Shown piece by piece: positions 16,691 through 24,572 of a stretch of 64,000 nucleotides of DNA (positions are counted from its first letter, which is position 1; each line of letters opens with the position of its first letter). Source of the stretch: Iamia majanohamensis (lineage in GTDB: Bacteria; Actinomycetota; Acidimicrobiia; Acidimicrobiales; Iamiaceae); assembly GCF_028532485.1 (NCBI RefSeq), contig NZ_CP116942.1:248001-312000 (forward strand). The letters run 5' to 3'. Both the position numbers and the translations under genes were made by a program. A model generated the notes under the pieces. The model worked only from the letters and a program-made list of their open reading frames with translations, searched no databases and was not told the DNA's origin.

Positions 16691-17337
16691 GGGGCCGCCT
16701 CCAGGTAGCGGAGCACGGCCTGGACCCGGCGGTGGGTGGCCTCGGCGATGGGCAGGTCGAGCTTCATGAAGATGTTGGAGACGTGCTTCTCCACCGCCCC
16801 GTCCGACACGACCAGGGCGGCGGCCACGGCCCGGTTGCTCCGCCCCTCGGCCATCAGCTTCAGCACCTCCGTCTCCCGGGGGGTGAGGGCGGCGAGCGGG
16901 CTGCGGTTGCGGCTGGTGGCGAGCAGCTGCGACACCACGTCGGGGTCGAGGGCCGTGCCCCCGGCCCCCACCCGGCGGACGGCCTCGACGAAGTCGGACA
17001 CGTCGGCCACCCGGTCCTTGAGCAGGTAGCCCACGCCGTCGGTGGCGCCGGCGAGCAGCTCGGTGGCGTAGCGCTCCTCGACCCACTGGGACAGCACGAG
17101 CACGGCGGTGCCGGGCCAGCGGCGGCGGATCTCGATGGCGGCCCGCAGGCCCTCGTCGCTGTGGCCGGGGGGCATGCGGACGTCGGTGACCACGATGTCG
17201 GGGGCCGTCTGCTCGACCACCGCCATGGTCTCCTCGGCGTCGCCCGCGGTGCCCACCACCTCCTCGCCGGCGTCCACGAGCAGACGGGTGAGGCCCTCGC
17301 GGAGCAGCACGGAGTCCTCGGCGATCACGATGCGCAT
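16687..17337 (-). CDS. NarL/LuxR-family response regulator
   Basis: This 216-residue regulator has a receiver domain at 1-120 with phosphoacceptor Asp52 in VVTDVRMP, the conserved Lys in YLLKDR, and a LuxR-type helix-turn-helix at about 150-212 (LTPRETEVLKLMAEG). It overlaps the kinase gene by 4 bp (ATGA) and is surely its cognate partner. The dyad GGTGGGG-CTGT-CCCCACC upstream of both this operon and the ABC exporter is a plausible binding site, as NarL-family dimers recognise short inverted repeats. Confidence 0.92.
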   Translation of the reverse strand: MRIVIAEDSVLLREGLTRLLVDAGEEVVGTAGDAEETMAVVEQTAPDIVVTDVRMPPGHSDEGLRAAIEIRRRWPGTAVLVLSQWVEERYATELLAGATDGVGYLLKDRVADVSDFVEAVRRVGAGGTALDPDVVSQLLATSRNRSPLAALTPRETEVLKLMAEGRSNRAVAAALVVSDGAVEKHVSNIFMKLDLPIAEATHRRVQAVLRYLEAAP

Positions 17338-18692
17338 CAGCTGGCTCCCGGGGTGGGGGGGACGGGGGCGGCGGGCGCCCGGGTCGGGTCGACGGCGGCC
17401 GGCAGGGGCAGGTCGGCCCGCAGGGTGGTGGGTCCGCCGGGCGGGCTGGACACGAGGAAGGTCCCGTCGACGGCGCCCACCCGGTCGGCCAGGCCCCGCA
17501 GGCCCGTCCCCCGCTCGGCCGAGGCGCCGCCCACCCCGTCGTCGGACACCTCGACGAGCAGGTCGCGCCCGGACTCGGCCACCCGGACCCGGGCCCGGGT
17601 CGCGCCGCTGTGGCGGGCCACGTTGGTGAGGGCCTCGGAGATGACGAAGTAGGCGATGCCCTCGATCGAGGGCGGGGCCCGGCGGTCGAGGGCCACGTCG
17701 ACCTCCACCGGCACCGGCGCACGGGACGCCAGCCCGGCGATGGCGGCCCGCAGGCCGCGGTCGCTCAGCACCGGCGGGTGCAGGCCCCGGGCCAGGTCCC
17801 GGAGCTCGACCAGCGCGCCCTTGGCCTCGCGGTGGGCCTCCTCGACGAGCGCCCTGGCCCCCTCGGGGTCGCGGTCCATCTTCTCCTTGGCCATGCCGAG
17901 GGTCATGGCCAGGGCCACCAGCCGCTGCTGGGCGCCGTCGTGGAGGTCGCGCTCGATGCGCCGCCGCTCCTCCTCGGCCGACACGACGACGTCGGCCCGG
18001 CTGGCGGCGAGGTGGTCGACCTGGGCGCGGAGGACCGCGGCCTCGCCCCCGCCGAGCAGCCCCTCGGCCATGCCGAGGCCCAGGCGGGAGAGGCCCCGGG
18101 TGACCCAGGGCGCGGTGAGGAGCACGACCAGGCCCAGGGCCCCGGCGAGGAGCGCCTCGCCGCCCGGCTCGACGGTCCACCAGAGGAGGGTCGCCTGCTC
18201 GGCCGGGGCCGCGGCCACGTAGGCGGGCAGGAGCACCAGGGAGAGGGCGAGGGACCAGGTGGCCACGACCACGGCGCAGGCGACGACCGCCTCGGGGACG
18301 ACGACGAGGTGGTAGCCCAGCTCCTTCCACGTCGCCCCGGAGCGCAGCCAGGTCAGGGCCCGGCGCCAGAGCGGGCCGGTCGTGGGCCGGTGGGGGCTGG
18401 CGATCTGCACGCCGGTCAGGGCGGCGATGCGGAAGCGCTCGACGTGGCCGGCGGCGCGCGAGCCGACCAGGGTGAGGGCGAAGAGGAGCGCGGAGAGGGG
18501 CAGCACGGGCAGGGTGCCGAGGGCCACGGCGAGCACGAGGACGACCGGCAGGGAGATCACCAGGGCGCTGGGCGGCCCCACCACGACGTGGACGAGGGCG
18601 ACGAGGGTCCTCGGGGCCAGCGGCGCGACGAGGCCCTGGCCGAGCGCCCGGGCCACCGGGACCCGGGTCGGGGCAGGCGTCGCCGCGGTCAC
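17337..18692 (-). CDS. Sensor histidine kinase (HisKA_3 family, membrane sensor)
   Basis: The 451-residue kinase has an N-terminal set of membrane helices over about 1-225, resembling the putative-sensor domain of actinobacterial kinases. A HisKA_3 dimerisation helix with ERDLHDGAQQRL follows, and then an HATPase_c domain with the N-box EALTNVARHS and the G-box DDGVGG. GTG at 18692 is chosen because a TAGGGT box sits 7 nt upstream. The operon order is kinase, regulator, DUF4097 protein. The proximity of an FtsX-type exporter suggests a cell-envelope or antimicrobial-peptide stress sensor, but the ligand is not evident. Confidence 0.9.
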   Translation of the reverse strand: MTAATPAPTRVPVARALGQGLVAPLAPRTLVALVHVVVGPPSALVISLPVVLVLAVALGTLPVLPLSALLFALTLVGSRAAGHVERFRIAALTGVQIASPHRPTTGPLWRRALTWLRSGATWKELGYHLVVVPEAVVACAVVVATWSLALSLVLLPAYVAAAPAEQATLLWWTVEPGGEALLAGALGLVVLLTAPWVTRGLSRLGLGMAEGLLGGGEAAVLRAQVDHLAASRADVVVSAEEERRRIERDLHDGAQQRLVALAMTLGMAKEKMDRDPEGARALVEEAHREAKGALVELRDLARGLHPPVLSDRGLRAAIAGLASRAPVPVEVDVALDRRAPPSIEGIAYFVISEALTNVARHSGATRARVRVAESGRDLLVEVSDDGVGGASAERGTGLRGLADRVGAVDGTFLVSSPPGGPTTLRADLPLPAAVDPTRAPAAPVPPTPGAS

Positions 18693-18699
18693 GGGACGG

Positions 18700-18705
18700 A
18701 CCCTA
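18700..18705 (-). promoter_or_regulatory. -10 box of the kinase operon
   Basis: TAGGGT on the minus strand ends 7 nt before the GTG of the kinase gene, so the transcript probably begins at the start codon. The inverted repeat at 18750-18768 then lies at about -57 to -75, the usual place for an activator site. Confidence 0.55.
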
Positions 18706-18749
18706 CGGACGAGGCCGCGACCCGGCCATCCCGTCAGCCGGTGGCCGCA

Positions 18750-18768
18750 GGGTGGGGCTGTCCCCACC
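18750..18768. promoter_or_regulatory. Inverted-repeat operator candidate, copy 2
   Basis: This is a 7-bp dyad with a CTGT spacer (GGTGGGG-CTGT-CCCCACC), identical over 19 nt to the site at 15814-15832. It stands between the kinase operon and the divergent membrane-protein gene at 18815, so it could act on both. Confidence 0.58.
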
Positions 18769-18814
18769 GGGACCGGGATCGACCGGCCCGTGCGGCACGG
18801 GCCAAGATCGACCC

Positions 18815-19375
18815 ATGCACCACCGGGAGGACCCCGAGGACCCCTTCGAGCTCAACGCCGACCCGGGGTGGCGTCCCGGCCCCCGCGGCGGGCGGCCCGA
18901 CGGCCTGGTCGCCCTGCGCATGGTGTTCCTCGCCGTCTGCGGCGGGCTGCTCGTCGTCGGCGTGGTCGTCGGCATCCTCGCCACCGACGCCGACCGGGCC
19001 GACGGCTCGCTGTCGACGGCCGCCGGTGCGGCAGGGGTCGTCGCCGCCGGCGTGCTCTCGCTGCTGTTCGTCCGGTTCGTGCCCGTGCGTCTCGACTGCG
19101 CCGACGAGCTGGCCCTGGCCCGGTCGTGGCGCACCCGGTTCTTCGGTCGGGTGGCCGGGGCCGAGGCCGCCGCCCTGGTCGCGTTCGTCGTCTACCTGCT
19201 CAACGGGACGCCGGCCCTCTACCCCCTGGGGCTGGTGTTCAGCGCCCTGGGCCTGGCCTACGGCGGCCCCTTCCGGGCCACCCTGGTGCGGGACCAGGAG
19301 GAGCTGGCCCTGCGGGGCTGTCCCATCGCCCTGGTCCCCGCCCTGCGCCGGGCGGTCACCCCCGACACCCGCTAG
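18815..19375 (+). CDS. Hypothetical membrane protein with four predicted helices
   Basis: I do not recognise this 186-residue protein. The first 40 residues are hydrophilic (Asp/Pro/Gly-rich). Four hydrophobic segments follow at about 48-66, 76-95, 112-130 and 140-158. It is divergent from the two-component operon and shares the region holding operator copy 2, so it may belong to the same regulon. ATG at 18815 is preferred because the upstream in-frame sequence overlaps the operator and looks non-coding. Its stop overlaps the convergent DUF4214 gene by 4 bp. Confidence 0.7.
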   Translation: MHHREDPEDPFELNADPGWRPGPRGGRPDGLVALRMVFLAVCGGLLVVGVVVGILATDADRADGSLSTAAGAAGVVAAGVLSLLFVRFVPVRLDCADELALARSWRTRFFGRVAGAEAAALVAFVVYLLNGTPALYPLGLVFSALGLAYGGPFRATLVRDQEELALRGCPIALVPALRRAVTPDTR

Positions 19376-22300
19376 CCGCCCTCCCGGTAGGCGGGGCTGG
19401 AGGCCACGGCGGTGGTGAGGTCGACCACCGTCCCCCGTCGCAGCACCGTCTCCCACCGGGCCGCCTCGGTCGGCGTCGGGTCGCGGTCGAGCAGCAGCCG
19501 GGCCACGTCGCGCACCCGGCGGGCCCCCACCTCGTCGAGGGCGGCGAGGGTGTGGCCCAGGGCGGCGCGGGACAGACCGGCGTCGAGGCGGGCGACCCAG
19601 TAGTCCCGCCCGGCGGCGTCGGGGGCCCGGCCCAGGACGCGGGCGAAGGCCAGGTCCACCAGGGCCCCGGGGTCCCGCCCGGCGGCGGCGTAGAAGGCCT
19701 CGGTCCCGACCAGGGCCGCCACCAGGGCGCGCACCGAGGTGCCCGACGCCAGGGCCTCGACCCAGAACCGGCGCCCGTCGGCGTCGGGCGCGGCCCCGGC
19801 CACCTCCTGGTAGGTGGCGTCCACGACCCGACCGAGCCAGGCCGGGTCGGTGGCCAGGACCCGGGCCAGGCCCTCCCGGGTGAGGGTGCCGGTGCGGAGG
19901 CGGTCGGCCAGGTCGGCCCGGCGGGCGGGGGCGAGGGCGTCCTCGGTCAGGTCGTCGGCCAGGCGGTCGACGTCGGCCTCCACCGCGCCCGGGCCCGGCC
20001 CGTCGACGGCGACCTCGGCGGCGGCGGTCGCCGGGTCCGTGGCCCCCGAGGCGGTCACCTCGGTGCGGACCACGCCGGCCCCACCGGCCCAGCCGGCCAC
20101 CTCGACGGGCCAGCTGACGGCGTCGGGCGGGCCCGATGCGGCGGCGGTGACCCGTCGGTCGACGGGCCCGGGGCCGCCGAGGACCTCGGCGCCGGGGCGC
20201 AGCGCCCCGGTGCGGCCGTCGCGACCGGTCGCGCCCACGGCGGCGGGTGCGGCCAGGCCCTCGGTCGACGGCGTCCGCCCGGCCGGGTAGGCGAGGGCCA
20301 CGTCGTGGGCCCCGTCCTGGCCCAGCCAGGCCTGGAAGGTGCGGCGCGCCCCGGTGCCGACGACGGCCAGGCGCCACTCGACGACGACCCAGCGCCGGGC
20401 CCCGTCGGTCACCGCGGCCACCGAGATGCCGGGTGCGCCCGTGCCGGTCAGGTCGGTCCAGAACGGGGCCACCACGCCGTCGGGGGTGGCCTCGTCGGAC
20501 GTCCGAGAGGGGCAGCACACCAGCTCGGTCGGGTCGTCGATGCCCCCGACCACCAGGTAGCCGTCGGAGCTCACGCCCAGGCGGTCGGAGGTGGTCCCGT
20601 CGAAGGTGACGGGTCGGTCCAGGGCGACCTCGAGGCCCTCCCGGTCGCCGACGGGCACCGGGGCCACCCCCAGGGAGTCGAGCGGGACGTAGCCGTCGGT
20701 CCCCGTGGGCTCCAGGGCCAGGGCGCCCGGCTCCCGGCCCGACAGGGTGGTGGGGGCGAGGGCCGTCGACCGGGGCCCGGTGACCGCGGCCGGGGCCCCG
20801 GCGGCGTCGACGCGCAGGTGGTCGTCGACCACCGTGGTGCCCGCCACGGTCGTGGCCCCGACCCCCTCGTTGGTGGCGGTGGCGGTGCAGGGGGTGCGAT
20901 CGGTGACGGCGACCGTCGTCGCCGCGCAGGCCGTCGTGACCCGCACGTCGGCGGCGGGGCCGACGACCCGGACGGGGAGGTGCACCGGTGGCCGGGCGTC
21001 GGCCACGAGGCGCACCTCGCCGGTGACCGCCCCGCTCGCCTCCACCGTGATCGCCAGCTCCTTGCGCGCCCCCGGTCCCAGGGTGAAGCGCGCCGGGCGC
21101 ACCTCGACGGTGGCGCCGGGGACGTCGGCCTCGGCACGGTAGGTCGCCGGGCCGTCGCTCACGTTGGTCACCGTGCGGGTGGTGGCCAGCCGTCCCCCGT
21201 CGAGGGTGGCCTCCACCGCGGGGGTGTTCAGGTGGGTGCCCTCGGCCCCCAAGGCGAGGGTGCGGGCCAGGGTCTCGTCGAAGGTCAGCCCCGGCGCGGC
21301 GACGGTCGCGGGGTCGAGCCCCTCGCCGGGGCCGGCGGCGAGGGCGGACCGGACCTGGGCCGGGCTCCACCCCGGAGCCGCAGCCGCGGTCGCGGCCAGG
21401 GCCCCGGCGGTGCGGCCGGTGCGGGCCACGACCTGGTCGTCGGGCCCGTCGACCGTGGCCGTCCAGGGCGCGCCGCTCCCGTCGACCACCACGGTGCCGG
21501 CGGCGTCGGCCCCGAGGGCGGCCAGGGCCACCGGGTCGGTGCGGGGGTCGGCCGGGGCGGGGAGCAGGTGGGTGGCGACGTCGGCCCCGTCGAGGACGGC
21601 GGCCTCCAGGCCGGCGACGACGGTGGACGGGGCGCAGGTCGCCGCCTCGGCGCAGACCCGGTACGACCCCAGCGCGGCCGCGGGTGCGGTCGCGGCCACG
21701 GCTGCGGCCAGCTCGGTCGAGGCCCGGCTGGCGGGCCCGCGGGCCGAGGGATCGGTCACCAGGTCCCGGTCCTCGGCGACGGGCCCGGCCAGGCGGTCGT
21801 CGCCCCGGTCGACGGCGCCGCCGAGCACGGCCACCGTGGTCCCCTCGCCCGCGGCGAGGTCCCCGCCGGGGGCGTCGGGCACGGGGTCGGGGCCGGTGCG
21901 GAGGGGGCGGGGGGCGTCGCTCTGCACGGCGACCACGCCGGGGACGGCGAGCACCGCGGCGACCTGGTCGGCGGGCACGGTGGCGGCCAGGCCGCCGTAG
22001 AGCACCGGCAGGCGGCGGACGACCCGGAGCCCGGGCACCGCAGCGCGCAGGGCCCGGGTGACCTCGGCCTCCCGGGTGGCGGCCCGGCGGGCGTGGCTGC
22101 TGGTCGCAGCCACCTCGGCGGTGAGCGGGCGGCCGGTGGCGGCCGGGCTGGTGGCGGGGGCGCCGTCGACCCCACCCGTGTAGGTGGCGAGCGGGTCCTG
22201 GTCGAGGCGGACGAGCACGGCGACCCGCTCGGCGCTAGCGGGCGCCCGGAGGTCCGGGTCGCTGCGGGCCAGGCGGGCCGAAGCCACCTCGGCCCCCCGC

Positions 22301-22443
22301 ACCCGGCCGACCGGGTCGAGGGCGGTGGCCGTGAACCGGGCCGGGTCCTGCTGGGCATGGACGGGTCCGGCGGGCACGACCCCGCCCAGCACCCCGAGGA
22401 CCGTCACCGCGACGACCAGGAGGGCGGGAGCGCGGCTGCGCAT
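19372..22443 (-). CDS. Secreted S8-protease-like pseudoenzyme with C-terminal DUF4214
   Basis: This 1023-residue protein has a signal peptide (about 1-30, ending VHA) and an inhibitor-I9-like propeptide (about 75-180, YGGLAATVPADQVAAVL). An S8-like core follows that still aligns in places (GSYRVC, AAVLDGADV, WSPAQVRSALAAG), but the Asp block reads VAVLGGAVD, the HGTHVAG block is absent and the Ser block GTSMA reads GRTAGA. No catalytic triad is left. Next are an Fn3-like domain (about 400-470), a further beta-rich region, and DUF4214-type repeats from about 850 to the end. AGGGGGATCC precedes the ATG, and a TAGGGT box at 22516-22521 gives a ~65-nt leader. It is probably a surface scaffold or binding protein. 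Confidence 0.78.
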   Translation of the reverse strand: MRSRAPALLVVAVTVLGVLGGVVPAGPVHAQQDPARFTATALDPVGRVRGAEVASARLARSDPDLRAPASAERVAVLVRLDQDPLATYTGGVDGAPATSPAATGRPLTAEVAATSSHARRAATREAEVTRALRAAVPGLRVVRRLPVLYGGLAATVPADQVAAVLAVPGVVAVQSDAPRPLRTGPDPVPDAPGGDLAAGEGTTVAVLGGAVDRGDDRLAGPVAEDRDLVTDPSARGPASRASTELAAAVAATAPAAALGSYRVCAEAATCAPSTVVAGLEAAVLDGADVATHLLPAPADPRTDPVALAALGADAAGTVVVDGSGAPWTATVDGPDDQVVARTGRTAGALAATAAAAPGWSPAQVRSALAAGPGEGLDPATVAAPGLTFDETLARTLALGAEGTHLNTPAVEATLDGGRLATTRTVTNVSDGPATYRAEADVPGATVEVRPARFTLGPGARKELAITVEASGAVTGEVRLVADARPPVHLPVRVVGPAADVRVTTACAATTVAVTDRTPCTATATNEGVGATTVAGTTVVDDHLRVDAAGAPAAVTGPRSTALAPTTLSGREPGALALEPTGTDGYVPLDSLGVAPVPVGDREGLEVALDRPVTFDGTTSDRLGVSSDGYLVVGGIDDPTELVCCPSRTSDEATPDGVVAPFWTDLTGTGAPGISVAAVTDGARRWVVVEWRLAVVGTGARRTFQAWLGQDGAHDVALAYPAGRTPSTEGLAAPAAVGATGRDGRTGALRPGAEVLGGPGPVDRRVTAAASGPPDAVSWPVEVAGWAGGAGVVRTEVTASGATDPATAAAEVAVDGPGPGAVEADVDRLADDLTEDALAPARRADLADRLRTGTLTREGLARVLATDPAWLGRVVDATYQEVAGAAPDADGRRFWVEALASGTSVRALVAALVGTEAFYAAAGRDPGALVDLAFARVLGRAPDAAGRDYWVARLDAGLSRAALGHTLAALDEVGARRVRDVARLLLDRDPTPTEAARWETVLRRGTVVDLTTAVASSPAYREGG

Positions 22444-22548
22444 GCGGGATCCCCCTGAGGTGGCGCGTGGTCGACGGTCCCGCGGTCGGTCGCCCGGTCC
22501 CGCCCGCGTGCCGTCACCCTAGGGGGTGGTCGGCCCCCGCTGCCGAGC

Positions 22549-22581
22549 GTGATCAGGGTGGGCCAGGCACACTCTGATCAC
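22549..22581. terminator. Hairpin with loop GGCCAGGCA
   Basis: Arms GTGATCAGGGTG and CACTCTGATCAC form 12 pairs (one G-U) around the 9-nt loop GGCCAGGCA. It sits 18 nt past the stop of the AlkA-like gene on the minus strand and probably ends that transcript. The same loop and closing GTG/CAC occur at 32938-32968 on an unrelated stem. Confidence 0.62.
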
Positions 22582-22598
22582 GGTGGGCGCAGGTCCGG

Positions 22599-23567
22599 TC
22601 AGAGGCGGCTGATGCGGGGGTTGACCCGCTTGGGCCCGAAGCGGGGGACGCCCGCCCCGGCCAGGCCCACCAGGCGGAGCACCCGGCCCCGTTGGCCCCG
22701 GTAGGGCGCCAGGAGCTCGAGCATCTCCTCGTCGCTGCTCCGGGGCACCCGGCGGAGGAGCCAGGACACCATGTGGGGCAGGTGGAGGTCGCCCACCACC
22801 ACGGCGTCGGGGTCGCCCAAGGCGACGCCACCGATGCCGCCCGCGGTCCAGGGCCCGACCCCGGGGATCGCCCGCACCCGCCGGTAGGCGTCGTCGAGGG
22901 GCAGGTCGGCGGCCGCGTCGAGGGCCCGGCCCCGGGTGGCCACCCGGCGGATGGTGTCGGCCCGGCGGCGCTCGACCTCGTGGTGGTGGAAGGTCCACGA
23001 CGGCAGCCGGGCCAGCCGGGCCGGGGTGGGCGGCAGACGGAGCCGACCGGCCACCTCGGGTGGGCCGGGGGCGGGGGCGCCGTGGGCCAGCACCAGCGAG
23101 CGGTGGCTGCGCCGGGCCCCGGCGCTGGTGACCCGCTGCTCGAGGATGGTCGGCACCAGGGCCTCGACCACCGCCGCGGTGCGGGGCACCCGGACCCCGG
23201 CGTGGCGCCGGTGGAGGTCCCGCAGCAGGCCCACCTCGGGTCGATCCACGGTGGCCAGCAGGGCGGTCAGCTCGTCGGGGTCGCGGCCCTCGCCCACCAG
23301 GTCGGGCACCTGGTCGGCCGCCCACCGGGCGCCCGGGCCCCAGGCCCGCACCCGCAGCTCGTCGCCCTCGTGGCGGACCCAGGTGGTGGCCGGTCCTTCC
23401 GGGGTGCGCGCCGCCCGCACCGCGTCGGTGCCGGCCACGTGCAGGCACGGGTCGCCCCGGCCCCGTCGGACGGGGCCGAGGGTGCGGGCCAGGTCGAGGG
23501 GCCGCTCGAGGCGGAACCGGACGTCGACGGCGTGGCGGGGCCCGGCGGCGAGGACGGGGGCGACCAC
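22599..23567 (-). CDS. DNA-3-methyladenine glycosylase-like HhH-GPD protein (AlkA family)
   Basis: The 322-residue protein begins with an AlkA-like N-terminal fold (FRLERPLDLARTLGP). An HhH-GPD domain follows at about 130-300 with the helix-hairpin-helix IPGVGPWTAGGIG and the catalytic Asp in VVVGDLHLPHMV. It should remove alkylated bases in base-excision repair. No second zinc or iron-sulfur motif is seen. GTG at 23567 is 6 nt from a TACCGT box at 23574-23579, which decides the start in a region open further upstream. The gene just upstream encodes a SRPBCC protein with its own ribosome site. Confidence 0.82.
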   Translation of the reverse strand: MVAPVLAAGPRHAVDVRFRLERPLDLARTLGPVRRGRGDPCLHVAGTDAVRAARTPEGPATTWVRHEGDELRVRAWGPGARWAADQVPDLVGEGRDPDELTALLATVDRPEVGLLRDLHRRHAGVRVPRTAAVVEALVPTILEQRVTSAGARRSHRSLVLAHGAPAPGPPEVAGRLRLPPTPARLARLPSWTFHHHEVERRRADTIRRVATRGRALDAAADLPLDDAYRRVRAIPGVGPWTAGGIGGVALGDPDAVVVGDLHLPHMVSWLLRRVPRSSDEEMLELLAPYRGQRGRVLRLVGLAGAGVPRFGPKRVNPRISRL

Positions 23568-23643
23568 GCCGGCACGGTAGTCGTGGTCTCGGAGGCCTCC
23601 GGTGACGGGCGTCGGTGCCCCCGCCCGCCCGGCGACGGGGTGG

Positions 23644-24057
23644 TCAGATCCCCTCGACCTCGGCCTTGAAGCGGCCCAGGTCGTAGCCGGCCAGCACGTC
23701 GTCGAGGTTGGTGAGGGCCCCGAGGACCTGGAGGAACCCCTCGGGCTCGTACTCGATCTGGAGGGCGACCCGGCTGTGGCCGTCGTCGAGGTGGTGGAAG
23801 GTGACCACCCCGGCGTGCTCGACGCCCTCGACGGTGCGCCAGGCGATGCGCTCGCCGGGCCGCACCTCGGTGAGCTCGGCGGTGAAGCCCTCGTCGGCGC
23901 CGGCCACCCGGAGCCACCAGTGGAAGGTGGTGTCGTCGATGCGGGCCACGCGCTCGACGTGGGGCAGGAAGTCGGGCCAGCGCTCGACCTGGCTCCAGAG
24001 GGCGTAGGCGTCCTCGACGGGCACGTCGACGTCGACGGTCTCCAGGACCGATGCCAT
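23644..24057 (-). CDS. SRPBCC (polyketide cyclase/START-like) family protein
   Basis: This 137-residue protein starts VLETVDVDVPVEDAYALW, the beginning typical of the coenzyme-Q-binding/polyketide-cyclase START-like fold, and continues with WPDFLPHVERV and the C-terminal helix region. It probably binds a hydrophobic ligand, but the function is unassigned. GAGGAGG lies 8-14 nt before the ATG. It is located between a tRNA gene and the glycosylase gene. Confidence 0.8.
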   Translation of the reverse strand: MASVLETVDVDVPVEDAYALWSQVERWPDFLPHVERVARIDDTTFHWWLRVAGADEGFTAELTEVRPGERIAWRTVEGVEHAGVVTFHHLDDGHSRVALQIEYEPEGFLQVLGALTNLDDVLAGYDLGRFKAEVEGI

Positions 24058-24147
24058 GGGTGGGGCCTCCTCGTCGGGGTCCCCCGGCGCTGCGCCGGGG
24101 TGGACCGGACCCCTTCCCGGTCGTCCGCCGACGACGCAGGGAGGCGT

Positions 24148-24235
24148 TGGCGGAGGGTGTGGGATTCGAACCCACGGTGGGTCTCCCCACACACGCTTTC
24201 CAAGCGTGCCGATTCGGCCGCTCTCGCAACCCTCC
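24148..24235 (-). tRNA. tRNA-Ser(GGA)
   Basis: On the minus strand the sequence folds as a class II tRNA. The acceptor arms GGAGGGT/ACCCTCC pair and the anticodon stem-loop is CACGC-TTGGAAA-GCGTG with anticodon GGA. A long variable arm (TGGGGAGACCCA) follows, then the T-arm GTGGG-TTCGAAT-CCCAC. Discriminator G is followed by an encoded CCA (24148-24150). A TATCCT -10 box lies at 24265-24270. Confidence 0.96.
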
Positions 24236-24349
24236 TCGTCCCGGCGGGCCGGGATCGGCCGACCAGGATAGGCCGCGACCCCCGGCGGCCCCCCAGCCGG
24301 GGCCGGCGGGTGCGGTGGGCGGGCGGGGCGCTACCGTGGTCACCGTCCG

Positions 24350-24471
24350 TCCCCGCAGGGGCGGCCGGGTCCTGTGCGACCGCACGCCGTGAACCGAGTC
24401 AGGGCCGGAAGGCAGCAGCTCTCAGCGGACCGAGCGGAGCGCCGCAGATCGCCTGGCCGCCACCTGCGGGG
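24350..24471 (+). ncRNA. ffs: Signal recognition particle RNA (small bacterial type)
   Basis: The conserved domain IV core GTCAGGGCCGGAAGGCAGC is present at about 24398-24416. The ends pair: CCCGCAGG (24352-24359) with CCTGCGGG (24463-24470), and GGCGGCC (24360-24366) with GGCCGCC (24455-24461), one bulged A between. This makes a ~120-nt rod. A TACCGT box at 24332-24337 fits a start at about 24344-24350. Lying directly before dnaX is a common actinobacterial arrangement. It binds Ffh for membrane-protein targeting. Confidence 0.93.
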
Positions 24472-24572
24472 ACGGGCCGCGTCCGGCCCCGGTCGCCGCC
24501 GGCACCGCTGCGACCAGCGGGTCCGGACCCCGGGACGGGACCCCGGCGGCGATCGGTAGCATCGGCCGCCTG

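Noticed and set aside
12638-16708. A ~1350-codon plus-strand frame opposite the ABC exporter genes
   Set aside because: It is a mirror of real minus-strand genes with Walker, FtsX and receiver motifs. Its own translation has no domain and shows shadow composition.
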